A stretch of DNA of 64,000 nt. Origin: Nostoc sp. RI_552. Lineage in GTDB: Bacteria; Cyanobacteriota; Cyanobacteriia; Cyanobacteriales; Nostocaceae. The translations under genes and the position numbers were made by a program. Positions 9,201 to 18,391 of the stretch are shown in pieces; position 1 is the stretch's first letter; each line of letters opens with the position of its first letter. Location of the stretch: assembly GCA_016124525.1 (NCBI GenBank), contig WGNO01000007.1, positions 62,001-126,000 on the forward strand, written 5' to 3'. A model generated the notes under the pieces. That model had not been told where the DNA came from. It did not search any database and was given only the letters and a program-made list of their open reading frames with translations.

Positions 9201-9240
9201 CCACTATGAACCAGGGAATAAATTCCCTGGCTCATAGTGG
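9201..9240. terminator. Long, nearly perfect hairpin between convergent genes
   Basis: A 19-bp stem with a single mismatch (CCACTATGA, CCAGGGAAT and their complements) and a two-base loop, beginning four bases after the stop of the 963-residue fusion gene. No T-run follows on the + strand. It probably ends transcripts from both convergent genes or protects their 3' ends. Confidence 0.65.
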
Positions 9241-9302
9241 AAGTCCGTTAAAGAGCTATTTTCATAAAGCTAAAGTTTTGCATGAGTTAAAAAAGCAAGA
9301 AA

Positions 9303-9878
9303 TTAATACTGATCTAGCTGCCAATGAGGATTAATTAAACTTGTGAGAATATGATCTTCCCATTTGCCATTAATTAATAAATAATCTCTAGCATATCCTT
9401 CCACAACAAAACCAACTCTTTTTAAGACATTAGCACTGCGGCGATTATGGGGCATATAGTTAGCCATGATACGATGAAAATTTAATTCTTGAAATACATA
9501 ATCTGTTGCAGCTTTTAAGGCTTCTGTCATATACCCTTTCCCCTGCTCCCATTCCGCGAGACTATATCCCACATAGCAAAAATGGGCTGATCCTCGAATA
9601 AAGTTGGTAAAATTTATAGTTCCAATAATTTTAGTTGAGTTTTTCTGCGGAAAAATAAACATTTTTAATGATTGATCATGGATGAATTCCAACACATTAT
9701 TTTCGATTTGATATTGCCAATATTCTTCTGTAAACAAATGCTCAAATAAAACAGGGTAAAAGGGAGTAAAATAATTTTTGTTTTCATTGAAATATTTCAG
9801 TATTTGTGGAATATCTTTTTTAATAGCAATTCTTAATGTCAGGCGATGGCTGTTGATGAGTGGTAGTTCTGAGTTCAT
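9303..9878 (-). CDS. GNAT acetyltransferase of the RimJ/RimL type
   Basis: A 191-residue protein covering a complete GNAT fold. The acetyl-CoA loop is seen in EWEQGKGYMTEALKAATDY and the family-typical continuation in NFHRIMANYMPHNRRSANVL followed by GFVVEGYARDYLLINGKWEDH. This subfamily N-acetylates ribosomal-protein N-termini or small amines; the real substrate cannot be told. The following 357 bases (9879-10235), between this gene and the divergently transcribed bioB, hold only AT-rich sequence without a recognised motif. Confidence 0.88.
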   Translation of the reverse strand: MNSELPLINSHRLTLRIAIKKDIPQILKYFNENKNYFTPFYPVLFEHLFTEEYWQYQIENNVLEFIHDQSLKMFIFPQKNSTKIIGTINFTNFIRGSAHFCYVGYSLAEWEQGKGYMTEALKAATDYVFQELNFHRIMANYMPHNRRSANVLKRVGFVVEGYARDYLLINGKWEDHILTSLINPHWQLDQY

Positions 9879-10235
9879 AAAACCCTTGATTAACTTAACG
9901 TTTTTATTTGTAGGTTTACAATTTTTAACTTTTATAATGGCTAATTTATGATGCTGATTTTTCTCAAAAGATCATAAATTGAATCATTCTTGCTGTATCA
10001 TCGTAATACTTGAAAAAGCTCAGATGATTAATAGGTGAGGTCAAGTCATTAGTTGCAAATATTATTGTGATTATTTTGACAATTAATCTGCCAGATACCC
10101 AAAATCTTGGTAAGCTGATTTTTAATATTTACAGCATTAAGATTGAAATTCTTCAATCCCAAAGCTGTATTTTGCGAGATCCAACAGAAAATCGCTCAAG
10201 GGCGATGCAGTCTATTAAGAAGGATAGTGATGTAG

Positions 10236-11240
10236 GTGGGAATACGCTACGATTGGCAAAAAGCAGAGATTCAGGCGATATACAACACGCCATTCCTAGA
10301 GCTGATTTATCAAGCTGCTAACGTGCATCGCCAATATCATGACCCAAGAAAAATACAAGTTTGTAAGCTGATCTCAATTAAAACAGGTGGTTGTCCAGAA
10401 GATTGTAGTTACTGCGCCCAATCTTCCCGCTACAAAACCGAGGTAAAGCCCCAAGGACTTCTAGAAAAGGAAACAGTCCTTGATATAGCCGAGAAAGCCA
10501 AAGCATCGGGAGTAAGTCGGGTTTGCATGGGTGCAGCTTGGCGGGAGGTGCGGGACAATTATCAATTTGAGACGGTTCTGGAAATGGTCAAAGAAGTGAC
10601 GGAGATGGGTTTAGAAGTTTGCTGTACTCTGGGGATGTTGACAACGGACCAAGCGAAACGCCTAGAAGCAGCTGGACTATATGCTTATAACCATAACTTG
10701 GATACATCCCAGGAGTACTATAATACCATTATTACTACGAGAACTTATGGCCATCGACTGAAGACAATTGATCATGTCCGCCAGACTAATGTAACTGTCT
10801 GTTCTGGGGGTATTCTGGGATTAGGCGAAAGTTTGGATGACCGTGTAGGAATGTTACAGACTCTGGCGAATTTACATCCTCATCCAGAGTCAGTACCAAT
10901 TAACATTCTATCCCAAGTTGCCGGTACACCCCTAGAAAATCAACCAGATGTGCCCATTTGGGATGTAGTACGCATGATAGCCACAGCCAGAATTATTATG
11001 CCTAGTTCTGATGTGCGTCTTAGTGCTGGTAGGGCGAGACTTTCTCAAGTAGAACAAGCGTTATGCTTTATGGCTGGGGCAAATTCGATCTTTTCCAGCG
11101 ACGACAATAAAATGCTCACAGTTACTACTCCCTGTCCAGATTACGACGCTGATAGAGAAATGCTAAATTTACTGGGTTTAGAAATGCGTCCTCCTCACCA
11201 AAGACCAGAAAAAGCCGCCACTCCGGCCGTCGTTGGTTAA
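10236..11240 (+). CDS. bioB: Biotin synthase BioB
   Basis: A 334-residue radical-SAM enzyme that inserts sulfur into dethiobiotin in the last step of biotin synthesis. The SAM-cluster cysteines are Cys53, Cys57 and Cys60 in [22 protein letters not shown] and LSAGRARLS, typical of BioB and holding ligands of the second cluster, are intact. The start is taken as GTG at 10236, with AAGGA about 12 bases upstream, because it gives the usual cyanobacterial N-terminus. The gene stands alone; no other bio gene is in the window. A hairpin follows at 11257-11278. Confidence 0.96.
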   Translation: MGIRYDWQKAEIQAIYNTPFLELIYQAANVHRQYHDPRKIQVCKLISIKTGGCPEDCSYCAQSSRYKTEVKPQGLLEKETVLDIAEKAKASGVSRVCMGAAWREVRDNYQFETVLEMVKEVTEMGLEVCCTLGMLTTDQAKRLEAAGLYAYNHNLDTSQEYYNTIITTRTYGHRLKTIDHVRQTNVTVCSGGILGLGESLDDRVGMLQTLANLHPHPESVPINILSQVAGTPLENQPDVPIWDVVRMIATARIIMPSSDVRLSAGRARLSQVEQALCFMAGANSIFSSDDNKMLTVTTPCPDYDADREMLNLLGLEMRPPHQRPEKAATPAVVG

Positions 11241-11256
11241 AGAACTCTACCCCCAA

Positions 11257-11278
11257 GGCCTCCCCTTTGAGGGAGGCC
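11257..11278 (+). terminator. Hairpin after bioB
   Basis: A perfect 8-bp stem GGCCTCCC / GGGAGGCC with a six-base loop, 16 bases after the bioB stop. No clear T-run follows. The remaining DNA up to the Pho-box-like repeat (11279-11680) holds a weak CCTTGG / CCAAGG hairpin near 11330 but nothing else that I can support. Confidence 0.55.
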
Positions 11279-11680
11279 ACGTTGACACTCCTCATGACAT
11301 CAAACAGGGTTGCTTAAGAAAACAACGCCTTGGGTAACACCAAGGATGAGGAGAGGTAAACACCACAGTTAGTATGATGCAAAGTCAAAGTCCCCCTCAT
11401 GGGCTTGTTCAGCAGTGATTTGTTACTTGTGGAGTGGTGCATTATTTAGCGCATTATTTTAGGCTTGCTAATTTGCTACAAAGCATGATCAAATGTCCTA
11501 TATTTAAGCTTTTGCGCGCTAATTCCCTGCTGACTTTATTCAAGTTAAGTATGAAATTCCTTGGGAGAATAAGTATTTTTTCGTTATATAATTGGGTTAC
11601 TTACTTATCTACCCTACTGGGCTTAAATTTTATTTAAAAAAAATATTTAAATTGACAAACTTACTAAAAATAAATATAGT

Positions 11681-11710
11681 TTTTTACGTTTGTTAACCTT
11701 TTGTTTACCT
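11681..11710 (+). promoter_or_regulatory. Pho-box-like direct repeats upstream of pstS
   Basis: Three octamers spaced by three bases: TTTTTACG (11681), GTTAACCT (11692) and GTTTACCT (11703), giving an 11-bp period. This matches the cyanobacterial Pho box, which is built from TTAACCT-like octamers with 3-base spacers and bound by the PhoB/SphR response regulator. It lies 67 bases before the pstS start. The regulatory role is inferred. Confidence 0.7.
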
Positions 11711-11777
11711 TGAGATCCATTTCTTAGAGGTATCCTGGTATCGCTTATTTGCATAAATTAACTAAAGATTCACAGCA

Positions 11778-12947
11778 ATGCTATCACGTCTAAACGTAAT
11801 CAATAACAGTCGCATAGCCGCCACAGTTTCAATGTTAGCACTGACATTGACCTTGGGGGCTTGTGGCGGACAGCAAACCTCAGAAACTCCCAGTGATACT
11901 CCTGCTACAGATGCTACAGCTACAACTCCTGTTAAATTAGACTTGGGTGGAGACGTGGCATTAACTGGTGCGGGTGCTTCTTTTCCAGCACCTTTGTTTC
12001 AAAGTTGGTTTGCGGATATCAACAAAAAGTATCCTAACTTACGAGTTAACTATCAGTCAGTAGGTAGTGGTGCTGGCGTTGAGCAATTTACCAAGGGTAC
12101 TGTAGACTTTGGTGCCAGTGATGTAGCTATGAAGGATGAAGAAATTCAGCAGGTACCACAAGACAAGGGCGTAATTATGCTGCCGGTGACAGCAGGTGGA
12201 GTGGTACTGGCTTACAATTTGCCTGATGTCCCAGAACTAAAGCTACCAAGAGACTTGTACGTAGACATTATTTTGGGTAAAGTGAAGAAATGGAACGATG
12301 CCAGGATTGTTGCAGCCAACCCGGATGCCAAGCTTCCTGACCAGTCAATTACATGGGTACATCGTTCTGATGGTAGTGGTACTACAGGTGTGTTTACCAA
12401 ACACTTGGCTGCTATTAGTCAAGAGTGGAAAGATCAAGTTGGCGAAGGTAAAACTGTAGACTGGCCAGTAGGAGTGGGTGGCAAAGGTAATGAAGGCGTG
12501 ACTGCCCAAGTTCAACAAACTCAGGGTTCCATTGGTTACATTGAGTATGGCTACGCCAAGCAAAATAACATCAACTTTGCTACCTTGGAAAACAAGGCAG
12601 GCAAATTTGTTAAATACAATGACGAATCAGCATCTAAAACTTTAGCGGCGATAGAATTGCCAGAAAATCTCCGTGCCTTTGTACCAGATCCGGATGGGGA
12701 GAATTCCTATCCCATTGTGAGTTTTAGTTGGATTCTTGCTTACGAAAATTATCCTGATGCCAACAAGGCAAAAGCAATGGAAGCAGTAATTGAGTACGTT
12801 TTAACTGAAGGACAAAAAGTATCTGGTGAATTAGGGTATATTCCTATCCCCCAACCTGTGGCAGAAAAAGTCGCAGCTGCGGCAGATAAAATTAGTCCTG
12901 ATTATCAAATATCCGTAACTGGCAGTGGTAGTAGTGCTAGCAACTAG
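11778..12947 (+). CDS. pstS: Phosphate ABC transporter substrate-binding lipoprotein PstS
   Basis: A 389-residue PstS. The lipobox TLGAC puts the lipidated Cys at residue 29, followed by a Thr/Ala-rich linker. Phosphate-binding signatures are intact: LTGAGASFPAPLFQSW, VGSGAGVEQF, FGASDVAMK and HRSDGSGTTGVFT. It captures phosphate in the periplasm for PstCAB, which follow on the same strand. A Pho-box-like repeat lies upstream and a nested stem-loop separates it from pstC, consistent with higher PstS than permease levels. Confidence 0.96.
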   Translation: MLSRLNVINNSRIAATVSMLALTLTLGACGGQQTSETPSDTPATDATATTPVKLDLGGDVALTGAGASFPAPLFQSWFADINKKYPNLRVNYQSVGSGAGVEQFTKGTVDFGASDVAMKDEEIQQVPQDKGVIMLPVTAGGVVLAYNLPDVPELKLPRDLYVDIILGKVKKWNDARIVAANPDAKLPDQSITWVHRSDGSGTTGVFTKHLAAISQEWKDQVGEGKTVDWPVGVGGKGNEGVTAQVQQTQGSIGYIEYGYAKQNNINFATLENKAGKFVKYNDESASKTLAAIELPENLRAFVPDPDGENSYPIVSFSWILAYENYPDANKAKAMEAVIEYVLTEGQKVSGELGYIPIPQPVAEKVAAAADKISPDYQISVTGSGSSASN

Positions 12948-13025
12948 TGCTCAGAAATTGCCAACAGCAGCAATTGAAAAGGTGGATTAGCTGAAATCAA
13001 AGGTTAATGAGCAGTTAAATAGAGT

Positions 13026-13101
13026 GTCGCTTTACTAACATTTGCAACTGGCAATTCTGACATCTAAGCCTATGTCAAACTTGCAAAGTTGATAAAGCGA
13101 C
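13026..13101 (+). repeat. Three-tier nested stem-loop between pstS and pstC
   Basis: Three nested inverted pairs are perfect: GTCGCTTTA (13026) with TAAAGCGAC (13093), TTTGCAA (13041) with TTGCAAA (13081), and GACAT (13059) with ATGTC (13072). The likely role is partial termination or mRNA protection that raises PstS over PstCAB. This is inference from position and structure. Confidence 0.65.
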
Positions 13102-13163
13102 AACTTTATTAACCTGTTTCGCTACCACATTTTTATCCCATTTAATTGTTACATTTAGTAGTC

Positions 13164-14117
13164 ATGACTACAAATTCTCCAACTCTGCAATCGGCAGATA
13201 TCAAAGGTCGCTCTCAACTGAGAAATTCTCTGGACCGAAGCTTTATTTGGCTGACTCGAACTTTTGCCTTAGCTGTAGCCGGTACTTTATTATGGATTGC
13301 TGTACAGGTTACTTTAGAAGCCTGGCCAGCCATTCAAAAATATGGTGTAGCCTTTTTATTTAAAAGTGCTTGGAATCCAGTTATCGATGATTATGGGGTG
13401 CTGCCGCAAATTTATGGAACTTTGTTAAGTTCTTTTATTGGTTTGTTCATAGCTGTGCCTATTGGTGTCGGAACTGCTGTGTTATTGAGCGAAAATTTTC
13501 TCCCTATTCAAGTGCGCACTGTAACAGTATTTTTAGTAGAACTGCTGGCTGCTATTCCCAGTGTTGTTTACGGAATATGGGGTATTTTCGTTTTAATTCC
13601 GATTTTGAATCAAGTAGGGAAATGGATTCATACTTATTTTGGCTGGATACCATTTTTTAGCACTCCACCCACAGGTCCATCCATGTTTCCTGCGGGGGTC
13701 ATTTTGGCGATTATGATTGTGCCAATCATTACAGCTATATCTCGTGATGCACTAATTTCTGTACCTTCCGCCCTGCGTCAAGCATCCATGGGACTAGGTG
13801 CTACTCGTTGGGAAACTATTTTCATGGTAATTATTCCATCTGCCTTTTCGGGGATTGTCAGTGCTGTGATGCTGGCACTTGGTCGGGCGATGGGAGAAAC
13901 AATGGCCGTAACAATGTTGATTGGTAACGCCAACAATATTAACATCTCAATTTTTGCTCCAGCTAATACCATAGCTTCTCTGCTGGCAAATCAATTTGCG
14001 GAAGCTGGTGGTTTGCAAGTTGCGGCTTTAATGTACGCAGGCTTGGTTTTGTTTTTTATTACACTTTTTGTCAACGTCATGGCAGAGTGGATTGTTTTGC
14101 GAGTGAAGCGAATCTAG
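13164..14117 (+). CDS. pstC: Phosphate ABC transporter permease PstC
   Basis: About 317 residues with six membrane helices and the BPD_transp_1 fold. The EAA-type cytoplasmic loop reads SVPSALRQASMGLGATRWETI. The large periplasmic loop after AAIPSVVYGIWGIFV is typical of PstC. The ATG at 13164 is preferred to an in-frame TTG at 13146 because it starts the usual MTTNSP N-terminus. Part of pstSCAB; pstA starts 19 bases after its stop. Confidence 0.95.
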   Translation: MTTNSPTLQSADIKGRSQLRNSLDRSFIWLTRTFALAVAGTLLWIAVQVTLEAWPAIQKYGVAFLFKSAWNPVIDDYGVLPQIYGTLLSSFIGLFIAVPIGVGTAVLLSENFLPIQVRTVTVFLVELLAAIPSVVYGIWGIFVLIPILNQVGKWIHTYFGWIPFFSTPPTGPSMFPAGVILAIMIVPIITAISRDALISVPSALRQASMGLGATRWETIFMVIIPSAFSGIVSAVMLALGRAMGETMAVTMLIGNANNINISIFAPANTIASLLANQFAEAGGLQVAALMYAGLVLFFITLFVNVMAEWIVLRVKRI

Positions 14118-14136
14118 GGTGGTTTTAGATTTAATT

Positions 14137-15018
14137 ATGACATCGAAATTTCCTCAACGCAGTTTAACGCGTTCTCCTCAATCTCCCCGGACTCTGTTTA
14201 ATTCAGTGATGACCGTGGTAGCATTTATCTGTGGGGGACTAGTGTTAGTGCCTTTAGTGGCAGTAATTACTTACATCGTGATTAAGGGCTTTAGTAGTCT
14301 GGAACTTCGTGTGTTTACTGAACTACCACCCCCACCCATGAGACAGGGAGGAGGTTTTGGTAACGCCATTGTAGGAACCATAATCATGGTCAGCATTGCT
14401 GCATTGATTAGCATTCCCTTCGGTGTTTTAGCTGCAATTTACTTAACAGAATTCAGCACTGGTAAGCTGGCGAGATGGATACGATTTGCTACTAACGTTC
14501 TCAGTGGAGTTCCCTCAATTATTGCTGGAGTATTTGCCTACGGAATTGTGGTTTTGGGGTTAGTCAAGTTGAACTTGGGCTCATACTCAGCTATTGGTGG
14601 TGGGTTCGCTTTGTCAATTTTGATGTTGCCAATTATTGTAAAAACCACAGATGAAGCGTTACAGTTAGTATCCCAAGACTTGCGCCAAGCATCTGTGGGT
14701 TTAGGAGCTACTAACTTTCAAACAGTAACACAAGTTGTGTTGCCAGCTGCGCTACCAGCAATTGTCACTGGTTCAAGCTTGGCCATCGCTCGTGCTTCAG
14801 GGGAAACTGCTCCTTTATTGTTTACGGCTTTATTCTCCCAATTTTGGCCTGATGGCTTATTGGAGCCTACTCCTTCTTTGGCTGTTTTAGTTTACAACTT
14901 CGCAATTTCTCCTTTTGCAAATTGGCAATCACTAGCTTGGGCAGGCTCTTTGGTATTGGTATTGATGGTTTTGATTACGAGCATTTTCGCTCGTTGGGCA
15001 ACTAGTCGAAAAGCTTAG
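14137..15018 (+). CDS. pstA: Phosphate ABC transporter permease PstA
   Basis: About 293 residues, the second membrane subunit of the phosphate transporter. Six hydrophobic helices are visible, with VLSGVPSIIAGVFAYG and the EAA loop DLRQASVGLGATNFQTVTQV. I take the ATG at 14137, since the upstream GTG at 14119 lies only two bases after the pstC stop and gives a poor N-terminus. It is followed by pstB 61 bases later. Confidence 0.95.
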   Translation: MTSKFPQRSLTRSPQSPRTLFNSVMTVVAFICGGLVLVPLVAVITYIVIKGFSSLELRVFTELPPPPMRQGGGFGNAIVGTIIMVSIAALISIPFGVLAAIYLTEFSTGKLARWIRFATNVLSGVPSIIAGVFAYGIVVLGLVKLNLGSYSAIGGGFALSILMLPIIVKTTDEALQLVSQDLRQASVGLGATNFQTVTQVVLPAALPAIVTGSSLAIARASGETAPLLFTALFSQFWPDGLLEPTPSLAVLVYNFAISPFANWQSLAWAGSLVLVLMVLITSIFARWATSRKA

Positions 15019-15079
15019 TGAAACCGTAGCTCAATTGCGTTTCTCTATCGCTAAAATTTACATTACATTACAATAGATT

Positions 15080-15883
15080 ATGTCTACTAACACTAGTACG
15101 GTGAATAACACTGAAACCGTTTTACGGACAGAAAATCTGAACGTTTACTACGGAAAGTTTTTAGCTTTGCAGAGTATTTGGCTGGATATCCCGAAAAATA
15201 AGGTGACATCCTTTATTGGCCCTTCTGGCTGCGGTAAAAGTACATTGCTGCGATGCTATAACCGTCTGAATGATCTGATTGATTCGTTCCGAGCCGAAGG
15301 TAAAATTTATTTTTACAATGATAATCTGTATGCACCAAATATTGATCCTGTAGAGGTGCGCCGGAGAATTGGGATGGTATTTCAAAGACCAAACCCGTTT
15401 CCTAAATCGATCTATGACAATATCACTTTTGGAGCAAAAATCAATGGGTATAAAGGTAATTTTGATGAATTAGTAGAAAGAAGTCTGCGACAAGCAGCTT
15501 TGTGGGATGAAGTCAAAGATAAACTGCGGCAAAGTGGAGCATCTTTATCTGGAGGACAACAACAACGGTTGTGTATTGCCAGAGCGATCGCGGTACAACC
15601 GGAAATTATTCTCATGGATGAACCTTGTTCAGCCCTAGACCCTGTTTCTACTCTGCGGGTTGAAGAACTAATTCATCAACTGAAACAAAATTATACTATT
15701 GTCATCGTAACTCACAATATGCAACAAGCGGCGCGAGTTTCCGATTATACAGCATTTTTCAATGTGAAAGTTTCAGAAGGTGGTCGCAGTGGTTATTTAG
15801 TTGAATACAACTCTACACAAGCCATTTTTAATGACCCGCAGCAAGAAGATACGCGAAATTATGTCAGTGGTAGATTTGGTTAA
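15080..15883 (+). CDS. pstB: Phosphate ABC transporter ATPase PstB
   Basis: A 267-residue ABC ATPase energising phosphate import. Walker A is GPSGCGKST, the Q-loop region [15 protein letters not shown] is diagnostic of PstB, the signature is LSGGQQQR, Walker B is [12 protein letters not shown], and the switch His is in VTHNMQQA. The length is normal. It ends the pstSCAB cluster; no phoU follows. About 200 bases of non-coding DNA separate it from a decayed transposase. Confidence 0.96.
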   Translation: MSTNTSTVNNTETVLRTENLNVYYGKFLALQSIWLDIPKNKVTSFIGPSGCGKSTLLRCYNRLNDLIDSFRAEGKIYFYNDNLYAPNIDPVEVRRRIGMVFQRPNPFPKSIYDNITFGAKINGYKGNFDELVERSLRQAALWDEVKDKLRQSGASLSGGQQQRLCIARAIAVQPEIILMDEPCSALDPVSTLRVEELIHQLKQNYTIVIVTHNMQQAARVSDYTAFFNVKVSEGGRSGYLVEYNSTQAIFNDPQQEDTRNYVSGRFG

Positions 15884-16099
15884 ATTATTAGATAGTTAAC
15901 AGTTATCAGTTTCACCAACTCGTAAAATTGATAATTGTTAAACAGTTTAATTAATACCAGAGACCCAGTAATTTTGAAAGTTATCGGAACCATTGGTGTC
16001 ACTGCTAAAACCAAGAGCAGGCTCACCAGTTTTTTTTATAAAAGCCCTGATAACTTTTGTGTCGATATAGATTTTACTGGAGTTTAGACTAAATCAGAG

Positions 16100-16633
16100 T
16101 TGTCTTTATCACCAGTATTTAGACACAAGTGGCCAAGTATATATGAGGCGCTACAAGATAGCAGACCACAGCGACATCTGTGTTGGAAGTGAATGACCCA
16201 AAATTAAGACTTGTGCGTGTGAGCTTGTGGAAAGATTTACACTTCCGCCAACCTGCCATACGCCCAAAGCCATCAAGGGGTGTCTAAACTTTTATGGTTG
16301 CCTTGGACTGTACCAAACTTTGGTACTTTTAAGCAATGTGAGAGATAGAGTGACCTCATGCCTTTAATGACTTGGGAATTGTGGTTAGCCCATGATATGG
16401 TCACTGACAATCCTCTACCTTGGCAGAGGTCTCAGGATAATTTGACCCCTGGAAGAATTGCTCAAGCTATGGGTAGAGTTTTTGTCGCCATTGGTACTCC
16501 CACCTCTACACCCAAACCTCGCGGAAAGTCCCCTGGTTGGCAACCAGGAAAAAAGCGTCACCGTCAAAACCCCTGTCCTATTGTTAAAAAAACAGTATCA
16601 CGTCCACCTAAAAAACCATCAGTTACTGTTTAA
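16100..16633 (+). pseudogene. Decayed IS transposase with internal deletions
   Basis: Three segments of one transposase type follow each other with the parts between them lost. The first (about 16100-16175) reads WPSIYEALQDSRPQRH; the second (about 16178-16275) reads LEVNDPKLRLVRVSLWKDL; the third (about 16284-16633) holds PNFGTFKQCER, a stop codon where Trp is expected (16347 region), then MPLMTWELWLAHDM and the basic tail RGKSPGWQPGKKR. The order matches a DDE transposase common in filamentous cyanobacteria, as I remember that family. An open frame from 16358 to 16633 covers only the C-terminus. It is certainly not functional. The flanks 15884-16099 and 16634-16889 show no gene. Confidence 0.8.
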
Positions 16634-16889
16634 TATTCCAGATCATTCATAGTTTTGCTAAGTCTCTCATTAACTCAGCCCTGCTGGGTCATTTTCCATG
16701 GTCTACTCTAAACTCCAATTGAAAGACCCTGCCGTGATACTCCAGACACAGCACAGCTAATCATCGTTGCTATGAATGACTTACTGGTAGTATATGTAGC
16801 GTAAAAACTGCGATTTTTCCCATCATCAATCAGTTTTTTATCACTTAATTTTCCGTAATTATTTTGTTAATTATTAATTACAACTCAAA

Positions 16890-18323
16890 TTAACTTTCTT
16901 TAAACGCCAAAAATTGCTCTTGGGTAATTCTACCAGCTTGATAAAGCGTTTCTGTAATTTCGGAAAGAGTGAAAACAGAATGACCTCGATAACCATAATC
17001 TCGCAGTCTGTCCTTGACACCTTGTTCATGGTCAATTAACACCACAATATCTTCAACATGCAACCCCGCTGATTTTAACTTTTCTGCACCTTCCATCACA
17101 CTTTTGCCAGTTATAAGAATATCATCCACCACCGCCACAGTTTCACCAGGATAAAAATCACCTTCAATCAACTTCCGAGTTCCGTGTGCTTTTACTTCTT
17201 TACGGGGAAAAATCATAGGACAATGGAGACGCAAAGCTAAACCAGTAGCAGTAGGTAAAGAACCGTAGGGAATACCTGCTAACCTAGCGAAATTGAGATG
17301 CTTTAAAATTTCCTCATAACCACTGAGAACTTGATTAAAAACTTGAGGATTAGAAATAATTTTCCGTAAATCGATGTAATAAGGAAAAGTAGCTCCTGAA
17401 GCTTGAACAAAGTCACCAAACATAATACAACCAAGATCATATAGTTGTAAAATCAAGTCTTGCTGGGGATGCTGATTTAAAACACAAACATCAGGTAACC
17501 ACAAAGTACAGCTAGAATTACCATGGACAATTTGAGTTTTCCTTTGATTAATTTCTGCACATAAAGCGTCAATATTTTCAGCCAACTTGGGCTTATTCAA
17601 CATATCTTGAGGTACAGGGATTAATAATCCATCATCCTTAGCAGTCAAGCCAGCTGCTAAAATTCGATTGAGATCACTACCTTCCGCCCAAACACTGCGT
17701 GCCATAATAACACGTTCAGGTGCCACTTGCCGAACCAAAGCTAAAATTTCAGGATTTGTAGTACCTACTTCTAACCCTAATTGTTCTGGAGTGCCCCAAT
17801 TTTTTGACTCTTTAACTACTTGTAAATAAAGTGGTGATTCATTTGTCGGATATTGTTGTAAGGCTTCCGCCCCTGGATTAGAACTACAACATAAAATAAA
17901 TACTGCCTTATCAGGGTAAACTAAAAACGGTGCCACATGATCTTGTCCCGTATAGGGACTGAGAGTAATAGCATCTACATTCCAGTCCCTAAATACTTTA
18001 CGAGCAAAAACAGTACTAGTATTTAAATCACCATGTTTCGCATCTAAAATAACAGGTATATGGCTAGGAATAGCCGCTAAAACTTGTTCCAGCAATTCTA
18101 TACCTGGAACTCCCAAAGCTTGATAAAATCCTAGCGTTGGCTTATAAGCACAGACTAAATCAGTCGTTTCCCTAATAATGAATTGTAACCAATCATGCAA
18201 ACCAGAAATCACATCCTCAGATTGATAATTTAAAGGCATCATCTCTGGATTTGGATCAAGACCTACAAATAGTAAGCTTTGATTTTGCAATATGCTAGCC
18301 TGTAACTTGTCAAAAAAAATCAT
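16890..18323 (-). CDS. pyrF: Bifunctional OMP decarboxylase / orotate phosphoribosyltransferase (PyrF-PyrE fusion)
   Basis: A 477-residue fusion of the last two enzymes of UMP synthesis. Residues 1 to about 275 form a group 2 OMP decarboxylase (LLFVGLDPNPEMM, VILDAKHGDLNTST with the catalytic Lys and Asp residues, TLSPYTGQD). Residues 290-477 form orotate phosphoribosyltransferase, with the PRPP-binding motif VAVVDDILITGKSV. The order is the reverse of animal UMP synthase and is known from cyanobacteria. It lies downstream of the cytochrome b and molybdopterin genes on the same strand with a 68-base gap, so readthrough is possible, without functional link. Confidence 0.93.
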   Translation of the reverse strand: MIFFDKLQASILQNQSLLFVGLDPNPEMMPLNYQSEDVISGLHDWLQFIIRETTDLVCAYKPTLGFYQALGVPGIELLEQVLAAIPSHIPVILDAKHGDLNTSTVFARKVFRDWNVDAITLSPYTGQDHVAPFLVYPDKAVFILCCSSNPGAEALQQYPTNESPLYLQVVKESKNWGTPEQLGLEVGTTNPEILALVRQVAPERVIMARSVWAEGSDLNRILAAGLTAKDDGLLIPVPQDMLNKPKLAENIDALCAEINQRKTQIVHGNSSCTLWLPDVCVLNQHPQQDLILQLYDLGCIMFGDFVQASGATFPYYIDLRKIISNPQVFNQVLSGYEEILKHLNFARLAGIPYGSLPTATGLALRLHCPMIFPRKEVKAHGTRKLIEGDFYPGETVAVVDDILITGKSVMEGAEKLKSAGLHVEDIVVLIDHEQGVKDRLRDYGYRGHSVFTLSEITETLYQAGRITQEQFLAFKES

Positions 18324-18391
18324 GGTGGTAATTAATTATAGATATTATCGCAAGCACCCCTCAAACATCATTCTTTACTCTTTGTCAACTG

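Noticed and set aside
11434-11637. 67-codon frame between bioB and pstS
   Set aside because: No Shine-Dalgarno, no recognisable family and AT-driven hydrophobic composition; it lies in the pstS upstream region.
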